From CAVTWY01 sp963738575 (GTDB lineage Bacteria > Pseudomonadota > Gammaproteobacteria > Burkholderiales > Burkholderiaceae_C), in the NCBI GenBank assembly GCA_963738575.1, contig CAVTWY010000001.1:434001-498000 (forward strand): 64,000 nt of DNA, in the 5' to 3' direction. The position numbers and the translations under genes are program-made. The notes under the pieces are model-generated. The model did no database searches and was not told where the DNA came from. It saw nothing but the letters and a program-made list of their open reading frames with translations. Positions 17,080 through 24,813 of this stretch are shown piece by piece. The first letter of the stretch is position 1; each line of letters begins with the position of its first letter.

Positions 17080-17973
17080 ATGGCTGACGCGCAAGTGCCG
17101 ATAGACGATGACCTGGACGCCCGAGAGCGCGAATACTCGCCCAGCTCTTGCATCGGCGGCAACTATCAGCCTTTCATCGACGCCTATGCCAGTCGCAGCC
17201 AAGCTGCCAGGCGCAAGACCGCTGGCAACTTGAACTTGCGCTACGGCGCGCAGCCTGCGCAGCGGTTGGATCTGTTTGTACCGCCTCGGCCTTTGAGCCA
17301 CCAAGCATCACCCTTGCCGCCCTTGTTGGTGTTCATCCACGGCGGCTATTGGCAAGAGCTGTCCAAAGAAGAATCGGCCTTTGCCGCCAGCGACTGTGTG
17401 CAGCAGGGCATGGCGTTTGCGGCACTTGACTACACCCTGGCACCCCAGGCCAGCGTGGCCGAGATGGTGGTGGAGTGCCGCATGGCCTTGGCGTGGCTGC
17501 ATCAACACGCTGCAACGCTCGGGTTTGACGCCAACCGCATCGTGGTGGCTGGCAGCTCGGCGGGTGCGCACTTGGCAGCCATGGCGGCTTTGCCTGACTC
17601 GGGTGAGGTGGGTGTCCCGGTGCCCTGGAAGGTGAAAGCCTTGGTGCTGGTTTCAGGCATTTACGAGCTTGAGCCTTTGGTGGGCACCAGCATCAATGCG
17701 GCGGTGGGGCTGACACTGGCAACGGCGCGCGAGGCCAGCCCGGCTTTGCATCCGCTTGCGGGGTTTCCGCCCAGCATCGTTTGTTGGGGCGAGGTTGAGA
17801 CCATGGCCTTCAAGCAGCAGAGCCAGCATTTTGCGCAGCGGCTCTTGCAGGCCGGGGCGCGCTGTCAGACGTTTGAGGTGCCTGGGCGCAACCACTTTGA
17901 CATCATCCTGGACTTGGCGGACCCCAACACCCCATTGGGCCGCAGCACGGCTGCATTGCTTCAATCCGTTTGA
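17080..17973 (+). CDS. Alpha/beta hydrolase, probable kynurenine formamidase
   Basis: A 297-residue hydrolase of the esterase/lipase type. It has the oxyanion motif FIHGGYWQELSKEESAF, the nucleophile elbow VVAGSSAGAHLAAM and a late histidine in PGRNHFDIILDLAD. HGGYW is typical of animal- and yeast-type kynurenine formamidases, which convert N-formylkynurenine to kynurenine. Its place 13 bases after nbaD supports that role. It is not the metal-dependent KynB type, so I leave the symbol empty. Confidence 0.8.
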   Translation: MADAQVPIDDDLDAREREYSPSSCIGGNYQPFIDAYASRSQAARRKTAGNLNLRYGAQPAQRLDLFVPPRPLSHQASPLPPLLVFIHGGYWQELSKEESAFAASDCVQQGMAFAALDYTLAPQASVAEMVVECRMALAWLHQHAATLGFDANRIVVAGSSAGAHLAAMAALPDSGEVGVPVPWKVKALVLVSGIYELEPLVGTSINAAVGLTLATAREASPALHPLAGFPPSIVCWGEVETMAFKQQSQHFAQRLLQAGARCQTFEVPGRNHFDIILDLADPNTPLGRSTAALLQSV

Positions 17974-18030
17974 GTAAGGGCGCCATGCCGATCCGCCGGA
18001 CGACATATTGGCGCTCGATCGACGTTTTCA

Positions 18031-18966
18031 TCAGGTCTCACGCTCGGTTGCTTGGTTGCCGGGTGAGCTTGGCCTTGATTTCGTGAACAACCCGTTGACT
18101 GCCAGAACTCCCAACACGGCAGCGGCGACGGCGAGATAGTCTAGGGTTGAAAGGGGGTCGCCCAAGATGTACCACCCGCCCACGGCTGACACCACCGGCG
18201 CAAGCGCGCCAAAGGCGGCTGCGGGCGCAGCCCCCAGGTGTTTGATAGCAACCGAAAACGTCCAGAGCCCCAAGACACCCGCGAGCAACCCCTGCCACAA
18301 GGCTTGCCACGCGATCACAGCCATCGGTGCCTGCCAGATCTGCGTGCCGCCACGTACGCCGACCCATGCAATGACCATGACCATGGACCAGAGATTGACC
18401 AATGCGGCTGCGTGCCACGGTGAAAGGCCGCTGCGTTTGAAAGTTAGTGAGTAGCCCGCCCACAGGGTTGCTGCCATCAGAAAGAGCAGATCCCCACGCC
18501 ACGTGTCTTGCGACCAGTCCAGCACAGACTTCGCGCCTAGCAGCAACACACCGATCAACATCAGTGCCAACCCAAGTCGTCGTGTTGCGTCCAAACGGTC
18601 CCCCCAGATAAGCCAGGCCAGCAGCGCCGCAATGAGTGGCGACGCGCCTGCCATCAACACACCCATGTGCGATGCAGGCGCGAAGCGAGAGCCAGTCATC
18701 GCGGCCAAACCGAAGGGGAGCCCGGCCCCCATGACGAGTGCCAACAGGTGCAGTCTTTTGATCTGCGGGGGAAAGAAGCCAAGGCGGAGTGCAACGGGCA
18801 GCAGGAGCAAGGATGGAATGCCGTAGCGAAGGATGACAAGGTCTTCCGGCGCCATGGACGTGGTGGTGGCATGTCTTGTTGCCACTTGCCAGCTGCCGCC
18901 AATGAGGGCCGCTGCAAGCCCCATGACAAGCCCCAGCAACTTGTTTTTGTCGATCACTGTCCGCAT
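18031..18966 (-). CDS. EamA/DMT family transporter
   Basis: A 311-residue inner membrane protein with about ten helices in two EamA repeats. It begins MRTVIDKNKLLGLVMGLAAALIGGSWQVATRHAT, has ILRYGIPSLLLLPVALRLG, and the second repeat has ATLWAGYSLTFKRSGLSPWHAAALVNLWS and APVVSAVGGWYILGDPL. Such proteins export metabolites or amino acids; the substrate cannot be told. The start at 18966 is 29 bases after the stop of an AraC regulator on the same strand, so the pair is probably one transcription unit. Confidence 0.88.
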   Translation of the reverse strand: MRTVIDKNKLLGLVMGLAAALIGGSWQVATRHATTTSMAPEDLVILRYGIPSLLLLPVALRLGFFPPQIKRLHLLALVMGAGLPFGLAAMTGSRFAPASHMGVLMAGASPLIAALLAWLIWGDRLDATRRLGLALMLIGVLLLGAKSVLDWSQDTWRGDLLFLMAATLWAGYSLTFKRSGLSPWHAAALVNLWSMVMVIAWVGVRGGTQIWQAPMAVIAWQALWQGLLAGVLGLWTFSVAIKHLGAAPAAAFGALAPVVSAVGGWYILGDPLSTLDYLAVAAAVLGVLAVNGLFTKSRPSSPGNQATERET

Positions 18967-18995
18967 CCCTTCACACGCGAGAGGCGACTGTAGGG

Positions 18996-19799
18996 TCAAG
19001 GGCGAGTGTGCGCTGTCAAATCCGTGCGCACTTTGGCGGGTGAGGTGCCATAAATGCGGCGAAAGACAGACGAGAAGTGACTGTGGTTGGCAAAGCCAAG
19101 GTCGACTGCAAGGGTGCTGAAGTGTTGTTCCCCGTTTGCAATTCGATCGACAGCCACAGCCAAACGCAGGTGAGTGCGATATGCATGCAACCCCATGCCC
19201 GTGCGCGCCTTGAAAGCACGTGCCAAATGAAAAGGCGAACAATTCGCGTTGGAAGCTATTTGTGCGAGGCTGTCGTTCCTATGAAGCTCAGCATTGAGGT
19301 ACTCACGCGCGCGTTCGACTGCGCGATGAAAGGTGGGTGCATGCGCTGCGTCAGTGGATGCCACCTTGTGCATCAGCGCAATGGCACTTTCTTCAAAGGC
19401 CAACGTGTCAAGTTGTCCAGCTGCCAATTCGGCAGCCCAGGTCGCCAAAACCATCGGTGCACGGACGGGCAAGTGCGCAGTCGTGGCTCTTTCAGGGCTG
19501 TCAATGTCATTGAAAGCCAAAACGATGCTGCGTTGGTTGACCCACGGCTGGCGCACGCGGTAGGCCGTCGAGGGCGTGAGCCAAACACCACCGAGGCGAT
19601 CACACGTGTGACGCCGGCCGGCCAATTCGACTTCGATCAATGCGGTGCGGGGTATCAGCAATCTTGGTGACACTGGTCGGTAGCGCTCACCCCAGCCGGT
19701 GGCGGCATCGAGCAATCGAACGTCGTGCCACTCGACCAGCGCGGTTTTGGTCCTCATGAGGCGTTCGTAGGGCATGGGGCTGGACTTCGAAAGTTGCAC
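18996..19799 (-). CDS. AraC family transcriptional regulator
   Basis: 267 residues with an N-terminal cupin-like sensor region and a C-terminal double HTH: DSLAQIASNANCSPFHLARAFKARTGMGLHAYRTHLRL and then HFSTLAVDLGFANHSHFSSVFRRIYGTSPAKVR, the AraC signature. It probably controls the DMT exporter that follows on the same strand. An alternative start lies at the internal ATG of MRTKTALVEW. The divergent chrB gene begins about 80 bases away. Confidence 0.9.
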   Translation of the reverse strand: MQLSKSSPMPYERLMRTKTALVEWHDVRLLDAATGWGERYRPVSPRLLIPRTALIEVELAGRRHTCDRLGGVWLTPSTAYRVRQPWVNQRSIVLAFNDIDSPERATTAHLPVRAPMVLATWAAELAAGQLDTLAFEESAIALMHKVASTDAAHAPTFHRAVERAREYLNAELHRNDSLAQIASNANCSPFHLARAFKARTGMGLHAYRTHLRLAVAVDRIANGEQHFSTLAVDLGFANHSHFSSVFRRIYGTSPAKVRTDLTAHTRP

Positions 19800-19839
19800 G
19801 CAGTGTTACATGAGGGTGATCACGCCCGGTCGAGATCGT

Positions 19840-19852
19840 ATGTAATATACAT
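19840..19852. promoter_or_regulatory. Palindrome, candidate chromate operator
   Basis: The sequence ATGTA-ATA-TACAT is a perfect 13-base palindrome lying 28 bases before the chrB ATG, in an AT-rich stretch that contrasts with the G+C-rich surroundings. ChrB proteins can act as chromate-responsive regulators, so this could be its own operator. It could also serve the divergent AraC gene. Binding is inference. Confidence 0.5.
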
Positions 19853-19880
19853 TCCAAGAAAAGTGATATATATTTCATGC

Positions 19881-20837
19881 ATGTTTGCTTTGTTGATCCT
19901 GACGCTCCCCACCCAGCCCAACGCCGTGCGCGTGCGCGTGTGGCGCGCACTCAAGGTGCTGGGATGCGCCGCCTTGCGCGACGGCGCCTACCTCTTGCCT
20001 TCGGCAAACCAGGCATCATTTGCGCCCATTGCCGACGACGCCCGCCAGCACGGTGGCACGGCCATGGTGTTGAAACTCTCGCCCGACAACCACGCGCAGC
20101 GCGACGAGTTGTTAGCGCTGTTCGACCGCCGAGATGCTTACGCGCAGTGGCTTGTGTCGGTGACCACGCTTCATACCAACCTGGCCACCCTGGGCGAGAC
20201 GCAGGCCCGGCGGCAATGGCGCGGTGTGGCCGAAGCGTGGCAAGCCTTGCAGCAGATCGATTACTTTCCAGGTGATGCGGCAGCGCAGGCCGCGTTGGCG
20301 TACAACGCGTTGCGCCAAGCACTCGATGTCCAGTTTTCAAAAGGGGAGCCAACGGCGCAGGGCGATCATGGGATCGAGAGGCTTGACGCCAAGCGATTTC
20401 AAAACAAGCGCTGGGCAACCCGCAAGCGCCCCTGGGTGGACCGGCTTGCCTGCGCGTGGTTGATTCGACGCTTCATTGACCCTCACGCCCGGTTTGTGTG
20501 GCTGGACGACCCGGCTGCCACCACACCGGCGCCTCGCGGCGCCTTGGGGTTTGACTACGACGGTGCACGCTTCACGCACGTGGGGCAGCGCGTGAGCTTT
20601 GAGGTGTTACTCGCCAGCTTTGGTTTGGCCAACATGGCGCCGCTGCAGCGCATCGCATCGAGCGTTCACTACCTCGACGCGGGTGGCATTCCGGTGCCCG
20701 ACGCAGCTGGCCTGGAGCTGGTGTTGGCGGGCATGCGTGAGATGCATGCCGATGACGATGATTTGGTGGCTGCTGCGGCCACGGTTTTTGATGCGATGCA
20801 TGCTGCACCGACGCAACGCCGCGAGGACATCACGTGA
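19881..20837 (+). CDS. chrB: Chromate resistance regulator ChrB
   Basis: A 318-residue cytoplasmic protein with the two ChrB domains. The N-terminal one begins MFALLILTLPTQPNAVRVRVWRALKVLGCAALRDGAYLLP. The C-terminal one begins KRPWVDRLACAWLIRRFIDPHARFVW. ChrB has been described as a chromate-sensing regulator that enhances ChrA-mediated resistance. The start at 19881 matches the family N-terminus. It overlaps chrA by 4 bases. Confidence 0.92.
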   Translation: MFALLILTLPTQPNAVRVRVWRALKVLGCAALRDGAYLLPSANQASFAPIADDARQHGGTAMVLKLSPDNHAQRDELLALFDRRDAYAQWLVSVTTLHTNLATLGETQARRQWRGVAEAWQALQQIDYFPGDAAAQAALAYNALRQALDVQFSKGEPTAQGDHGIERLDAKRFQNKRWATRKRPWVDRLACAWLIRRFIDPHARFVWLDDPAATTPAPRGALGFDYDGARFTHVGQRVSFEVLLASFGLANMAPLQRIASSVHYLDAGGIPVPDAAGLELVLAGMREMHADDDDLVAAAATVFDAMHAAPTQRREDIT

Positions 20838-22222
20838 ACGAGCCCAAACCCTCAAACCCGGTGGACCCTCGTGGCGACGGGCATCCCCCCGCAGCGCAAC
20901 AAGCGCCAGCCCCCGTGAGCTTCATGGAGGCTTTTCGCTTCTGGCTCAAGCTGGGCTTCATCAGCTTTGGCGGCCCGGCCGGGCAGATTGCGATCATGCA
21001 CAGCGAACTGGTCGAGCGCCGCCGCTGGATCAGTGAAAAGCGCTTCTTGCATGCGCTGAACTACTGCATGGTGTTGCCGGGCCCCGAGGCCCAGCAACTG
21101 GCCACCTACATCGGCTGGTTGATGCACCGCACCTGGGGTGGCATCGTGGCCGGGGGGCTGTTTGTATTGCCCTCGTTGTTCATCCTGATCGCACTGAGTT
21201 GGATCTACGTTCGCTTTGGTGACGTGCCCGTGGTGGCGGGCATCTTCTACGGCATCAAGCCGGCGGTTACCGCGTTGGTGCTGCATGCGGCCTACCGCAT
21301 CGGGTCGCGTGCGCTGAAGAACCGATGGATGTGGGGCATTGCCGTGGCGGCGTTTGTGGCCATTTTTGCCTTCGACGTTCCGTTTCCTGCCATCGTTGCC
21401 GCAGCCGCGTTGACCGGGTACTTGGGGTCGCGCTGGGCACCCCAAGTGTTTGCCTTGGGCGGTGGGCATGGCGCTGCCAAGTCGGGTTATGGCCCCGCGC
21501 TGATCGACGATCACACCCCCACGCCGTTGCACGCGCGCTTTTCGCGCTCGCGCTTGTCGCGGGTGCTGGGGGTCGGGTTGGGGTTGTGGTTGCTGGGCAT
21601 GGCGGCCTTGGTGGCCACTCATGGCTTGCAAAGTACGCTGACACACATGGGGTGGTTTTTTACCAAAGCCGCGTTGCTGACCTTTGGCGGTGCTTATGCC
21701 GTATTGCCCTACGTGTACCAAGGCGCCGTCGATACGCACCAGTGGCTGACGGGCCCCCAAATGATCGACGGCTTGGCGCTGGGCGAGACCACGCCGGGCC
21801 CGTTGATCATGGTGGTGGCCTTTGTGGGTTTTGTCGGCGGGTGGGGCCAGCAGGTGTTGGGCCCTAACGCGCTGTTTGCGGGTGCAGCCCTTGCAGCCAT
21901 GGTGGTCACCTTCTTCACGTTTTTGCCGTCGTTTGTGTTCATTTTGGTCGGTGGGCCTTTGGTGGAGTCAACGCACGGCAAGTTGGGGTTCACGGCGCCG
22001 CTGTCGGCCATCACGGCGGCGGTGGTGGGTGTGATCGTCAACCTGGCGCTTTTCTTTGCTTACCACGTGTTGTGGCCCCAGGGCTTTGGCGGGAGGTTTG
22101 ACGGGGTGTCGGCGGTGATCGCGGTCGCGGCGGCCGTCGCTTTGTTTCGGTTCAAGGTGGGTGTTTTGTCGCTGCTGGCAGGCTGTGCAGTGGTCGGTTT
22201 GCTGGTGACCTTCGTTCGTTGA
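20834..22222 (+). CDS. chrA: Chromate efflux transporter ChrA
   Basis: This inner membrane CHR-superfamily protein (462 residues) exports chromate. Both CHR repeats are present. The first has FRFWLKLGFISFGGPAGQIAIMH and MVLPGPEAQQLATYIGW. The second has FFTKAALLTFGGAYAVLPYV and GLALGETTPGPLIMVVAFVGF. Long-chain ChrA of this size with two repeats is usual in Proteobacteria. Translation is coupled to chrB by an ATGA-type overlap. Confidence 0.95.
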   Translation: MNEPKPSNPVDPRGDGHPPAAQQAPAPVSFMEAFRFWLKLGFISFGGPAGQIAIMHSELVERRRWISEKRFLHALNYCMVLPGPEAQQLATYIGWLMHRTWGGIVAGGLFVLPSLFILIALSWIYVRFGDVPVVAGIFYGIKPAVTALVLHAAYRIGSRALKNRWMWGIAVAAFVAIFAFDVPFPAIVAAAALTGYLGSRWAPQVFALGGGHGAAKSGYGPALIDDHTPTPLHARFSRSRLSRVLGVGLGLWLLGMAALVATHGLQSTLTHMGWFFTKAALLTFGGAYAVLPYVYQGAVDTHQWLTGPQMIDGLALGETTPGPLIMVVAFVGFVGGWGQQVLGPNALFAGAALAAMVVTFFTFLPSFVFILVGGPLVESTHGKLGFTAPLSAITAAVVGVIVNLALFFAYHVLWPQGFGGRFDGVSAVIAVAAAVALFRFKVGVLSLLAGCAVVGLLVTFVR

Positions 22223-22248
22223 AATTTTGATTGAAAGTGAGGATGTTG

Positions 22249-22608
22249 ATGAGCACTGATCAAAAACAAGCGCCGTCGCCTGCTGAGGCATCCGACCCCT
22301 TTGGCACCACTCACGACGGAGTCGTCGGGGCGTTGGTGCTGGATGTAAGGCGGCAAACTGCCTTCGACAAGGCCACCACGATGATCGCGGGTGCGTTGCG
22401 GTACGACCCCGCCCTCGTGGATCAGTGGGCCACCACGTTGCCGACTGACCGACCCATGGTGGTCTATTGTGTGCATGGCCACGAGGTGAGCCAAAACGCG
22501 GCCAAGGCGTTGCGCGACATCGGCCTTAACGCCAAGTACCTGCTGGGTGGTGTGGAGGGCTGGCAGGCCGCAGGCAAACCGCTTCAAACCAAGGAGGTCT
22601 CATCATGA
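22249..22608 (+). CDS. Rhodanese-like domain protein
   Basis: A 119-residue single-domain rhodanese. The active-site loop is MVVYCVHGHEVSQNAAKAL, with the catalytic Cys, and the domain ends YLLGGVEGWQAAGKPL. Rhodaneses transfer sulfur or reduce oxyanions. An AGTGAGG ribosome site 6 bases before the ATG at 22249 decides that start over the upstream ATG at 22243. It lies between chrA and a ChrB-C gene, and overlaps the latter by 4 bases, so it belongs to the chromate cassette. Confidence 0.88.
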   Translation: MSTDQKQAPSPAEASDPFGTTHDGVVGALVLDVRRQTAFDKATTMIAGALRYDPALVDQWATTLPTDRPMVVYCVHGHEVSQNAAKALRDIGLNAKYLLGGVEGWQAAGKPLQTKEVSS

Positions 22609-23057
22609 AATGGGTCACCCGCGAACGCCCCAAGATTGACCGCATTGCTTGCCCGTGGTTGATCTTGCGCTTCATCGACCGCGACGCTGAGTTTTTGTAC
22701 GTGCCCTCCAACCAGGTGCTGCAAGTGGCGAAGGACACGGGCGCCACGCCCTACGACATCCCGGGTGTCGAGATGAGCCATGTGGGCGAGCTTTGCAGCT
22801 TCGATGCATTTTTGAAGAAGCATGCATTGACTGGCCCAGCCTTGCAACAACTGGCCACCATCGTGCGCGGCGCCGATACGTCGCGTTTGGATCTGGCGCC
22901 TCAATCCGCCGGGTTGTATGCCATCTCGTTGGGGCTGTCAGCCGTGCATTCTGACGATCACACGATGCTGAAAAACGGCTTGGTGATGTACGACGCGCTA
23001 TACGCGTGGTGCGTTAGCTGCCAGGGTGAAACACACCAGTGGCCACCCAAGGGCTAA
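22605..23057 (+). CDS. Stand-alone ChrB C-terminal domain protein
   Basis: A 150-residue protein equal to the C-terminal domain of ChrB: MKWVTRERPKIDRIACPWLILRFIDRDAEFLYV, then GVEMSHVGELCSFDAFLKKH and GLSAVHSDDHTMLKNGLVMYDALYAWC. The matching segment in ChrB of this cassette begins KRPWVDRLACAWLIRRFID. Such short proteins are often found with chrA. Function is unclear; it may be an enzyme or chromate-binding partner. Last gene of the cassette. Confidence 0.85.
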   Translation: MKWVTRERPKIDRIACPWLILRFIDRDAEFLYVPSNQVLQVAKDTGATPYDIPGVEMSHVGELCSFDAFLKKHALTGPALQQLATIVRGADTSRLDLAPQSAGLYAISLGLSAVHSDDHTMLKNGLVMYDALYAWCVSCQGETHQWPPKG

Positions 23058-23146
23058 CCTGGATTTCGGCTCAATTGCTCGTTGGTGCTTGGCTACCTTG
23101 GCTCTTTGGCCTTGGTTCTTCGCACGCGCTGAGTTTGGCCGGCGCC

Positions 23147-23210
23147 GGTGGGTACGTGTTGGATCGACTGTCCCCCGATTCGGTCCGCCTTCGCGGCCCT
23201 ATCTCCTCCT
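23147..23210 (+). repeat. Left half of a ~90-nt palindromic (REPIN-like) repeat interrupted by the IS110 element
   Basis: This 64-base stretch, beginning GGTGGGTACGTGTTGG, matches the reverse complement of 24646-24709 at 57 of 64 positions by hand count. It ends at CTCCTCCT, exactly where the match breaks. The missing half resumes at 24436, on the far side of the IS110 transposase gene. The repeat is a hairpin: its 22-base start is the near reverse complement of its 22-base end. Confidence 0.75.
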
Positions 23211-23437
23211 GATATCTTGCCAACCATCCCCTCCAAGCGCGAAGAGGGGCCGCGTGTGAGCTAGCCCGTTCTCCTCCTTGGGGCCATGACCCCGTTATAA
23301 AGACTGGGCCCGCGCACGCATTCGACACTTCAGTACGAACGGTGTCATGGGGCGTCGCCGGCCTTTGGTCGGCGACGACCTCGCATATCAGGGTGTGCAA
23401 GTCGGATGAGCGCGTGGATGTTCAGCGGAGGTGTGCG
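23211..23437 (+). ncRNA. Candidate bridge (seek) RNA region of the IS110 left end
   Basis: IS110-group elements encode a structured guide RNA in the non-coding left end before the transposase. This 227-base stretch has no gene. It contains a clear hairpin, GTCGCCG (23354-23360) / CGGCGAC (23370-23376), with a 9-base loop that could present a guide segment. RNA boundaries and loops were not folded; this is inference from position and one stem. Confidence 0.4.
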
Positions 23438-24418
23438 ATGACGACCTACGTCGGGATCGATGTGGCCAAGAAGAAGTTCGATGTGGCGCTGCTGCTGCCC
23501 ACGGGCAAGTACCGCAGCAAGGCGCTGAGCAACGACGGCGCGGGATTCAAGGCGCTGCTGCAGTGGCTGGATTCGGCGGTGGCGCAAGGTCACGCCTCGG
23601 TGCACGTATGCATGGAGGCCACCGGCGCTTATCACGAAGACTTGGCGCTGTGGTTGCACGGGCACGATGTGAAGGTGTCCGTGATCAACCCCGCGCAGGT
23701 CAAGCACTTCTTGTCCAGTGAGCTGGTGCGCAACAAGACCGACGGTGGCGATGCGCAAGGCCTGGCACGGTTCGCCAAGGTGCATGAGCCGCTCGCCTGG
23801 GAGCCCCCTGCGCCTGCGGTGCGCACGCTGCAGGCCTTGGTGGCACGGCTGCACACGCTCGAGACGATGCGCCTGGCTGAGCAAACGCGCCTGGACGTTG
23901 CACACGAGTCCGTCAAGCTGTCGATCGAGTCGGTCATTGAGAACCTGGACCGCGCGATCTCGCAGTTGCGCGCGCAGATCAAGCAAACCATCGACGACGA
24001 CCCGGATCTGCGTAAACGCCACGCGTTGCTGGACTCGATCCCGGGCCTCGGGGACAAGACGATCCCCACGCTGTTGGCCTACATCGGCGACCCGGCGCGC
24101 TTCAAGAGCGTGAAGGCGCTGGTGGCGTACGCGAAGCTGTCGCCCTGCATTCGGCAATCAGGCAGCTCGCTGGACAAGCGACGGGGCACGCACCCGATGG
24201 GGCGCAAGGAGATCAAGCAGGCGCTTTACTTCCCTGCAATGGTCGCAGGCAAGCACAACCCATTGGTGGCACCGTTCTGGCAGCGCATGAAGGCACAGAA
24301 CAAACCTGGCAAGCTCGTGGTCGAGGCCTGCATGCACAAGCTCCTGGCCATCGCCTTCGGCGTGCTGCGCTCCAACAAACCCTTCGATCCAACTCACAAA
24401 CAGCCTGAAAGGACTTGA
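23438..24418 (+). CDS. IS110 family transposase
   Basis: A 326-residue DEDD-type recombinase. The N-terminal RuvC-like domain begins MTTYVGIDVAKKKFDVALLL, with the first Asp, then CMEATGAYHEDLALWL (Glu) and VRNKTDGGDAQGLARF (Asp pair). A coiled middle region is followed by the transposase-20 domain, IPGLGDKTIPTLLAYIGDPARF and YAKLSPCIRQSG, with the serine catalytic region. The frame appears intact, so the element may be active. An AGCGGAGG ribosome site lies about 6 bases before the ATG. Confidence 0.96.
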   Translation: MTTYVGIDVAKKKFDVALLLPTGKYRSKALSNDGAGFKALLQWLDSAVAQGHASVHVCMEATGAYHEDLALWLHGHDVKVSVINPAQVKHFLSSELVRNKTDGGDAQGLARFAKVHEPLAWEPPAPAVRTLQALVARLHTLETMRLAEQTRLDVAHESVKLSIESVIENLDRAISQLRAQIKQTIDDDPDLRKRHALLDSIPGLGDKTIPTLLAYIGDPARFKSVKALVAYAKLSPCIRQSGSSLDKRRGTHPMGRKEIKQALYFPAMVAGKHNPLVAPFWQRMKAQNKPGKLVVEACMHKLLAIAFGVLRSNKPFDPTHKQPERT

Positions 24419-24435
24419 CACGGACAACGGTGTCT

Positions 24436-24461
24436 TTATGTCGACCCAACACGCACCCACC
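24436..24461 (+). repeat. Right half of the interrupted palindromic repeat
   Basis: These 26 bases match the reverse complement of 24620-24645 at 25 of 26 positions. Bases 24440-24461 and 24620-24641 form a perfect 22-base inverted repeat 158 bases apart. With 23147-23210 they rebuild a complete repeat unit. Confidence 0.75.
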
Positions 24462-24813
24462 GTCACCGTCCTTGCGGGCATCGCGCTGCTTGCCCTTGGT
24501 GCTTTGCGTGGCGCTCTTTGCGTGGTGTAGTCGGCTTGAGGGCGACCTCTCTCTGGCAATTGGAAACTCGTTGCGCCAGAGCCCCGTGGCACATCACCCA
24601 GCCTCACCAGGGCGTTGGTGGTGGGTGCGTGTTGGGTCGACATCAAGGAGGAGCGCAGGCCGCGAAGGCGGACTGAAGCGGGGGACAGTCGATCCAACAC
24701 GTACCCGCCGCCGACGGCCATGCGCCAACGAGGCAAAGGCAAAGTCAAAGGCAAAGTGGCGTGCAAGCCAGGTGTGACCAAACAACAAGGGTGAGCTGAC
24801 GAAGCACAAAGCC
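24462..24813. other. Intergenic region with repeats, no gene seen
   Basis: Apart from the palindromic unit at 24620-24709, I see no gene here. Bases around 24734-24765 contain a run of GGCAAAG/GTCAAAG short repeats. A similar but looser pattern (CTTTGGCCTTGG) stands outside the other unit near 23105, so the repeat family may extend beyond the hairpin. Confidence 0.4.
24620..24709 (-). repeat. Intact ~90-nt palindromic repeat unit (REPIN-like)
   Basis: The first 22 bases (24620-24641) and last 22 (24688-24709) are reverse complements at 19 of 22 positions, separated by 46 bases, so the unit can form a long hairpin. It is in inverted orientation to the unit that the IS110 element interrupts. 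The segment 24462-24619 between the two units has no convincing gene. Such paired palindromes resemble REP/REPIN elements, known targets of some IS110-family members. Confidence 0.7.

Larger units (their letters stand above)
23209..24435 (+). mobile_element. IS110-family insertion sequence, ends inferred
   Basis: The element carries one DEDD transposase gene (23438-24418). Ends are inferred from the interrupted repeat: removing one CT and everything between 23211 and 24435 restores a 90-base palindromic unit that matches the intact copy at 24620-24709 at 82 of 90 positions. The element would be 1,225 bases, with a CT core at each edge (23209-23210 and 24434-24435), a 227-base non-coding left end and a 17-base right end. 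That layout is that of IS110-group, not IS1111-group, elements. No terminal inverted repeats or long target duplication are expected in this family. Confidence 0.7.
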
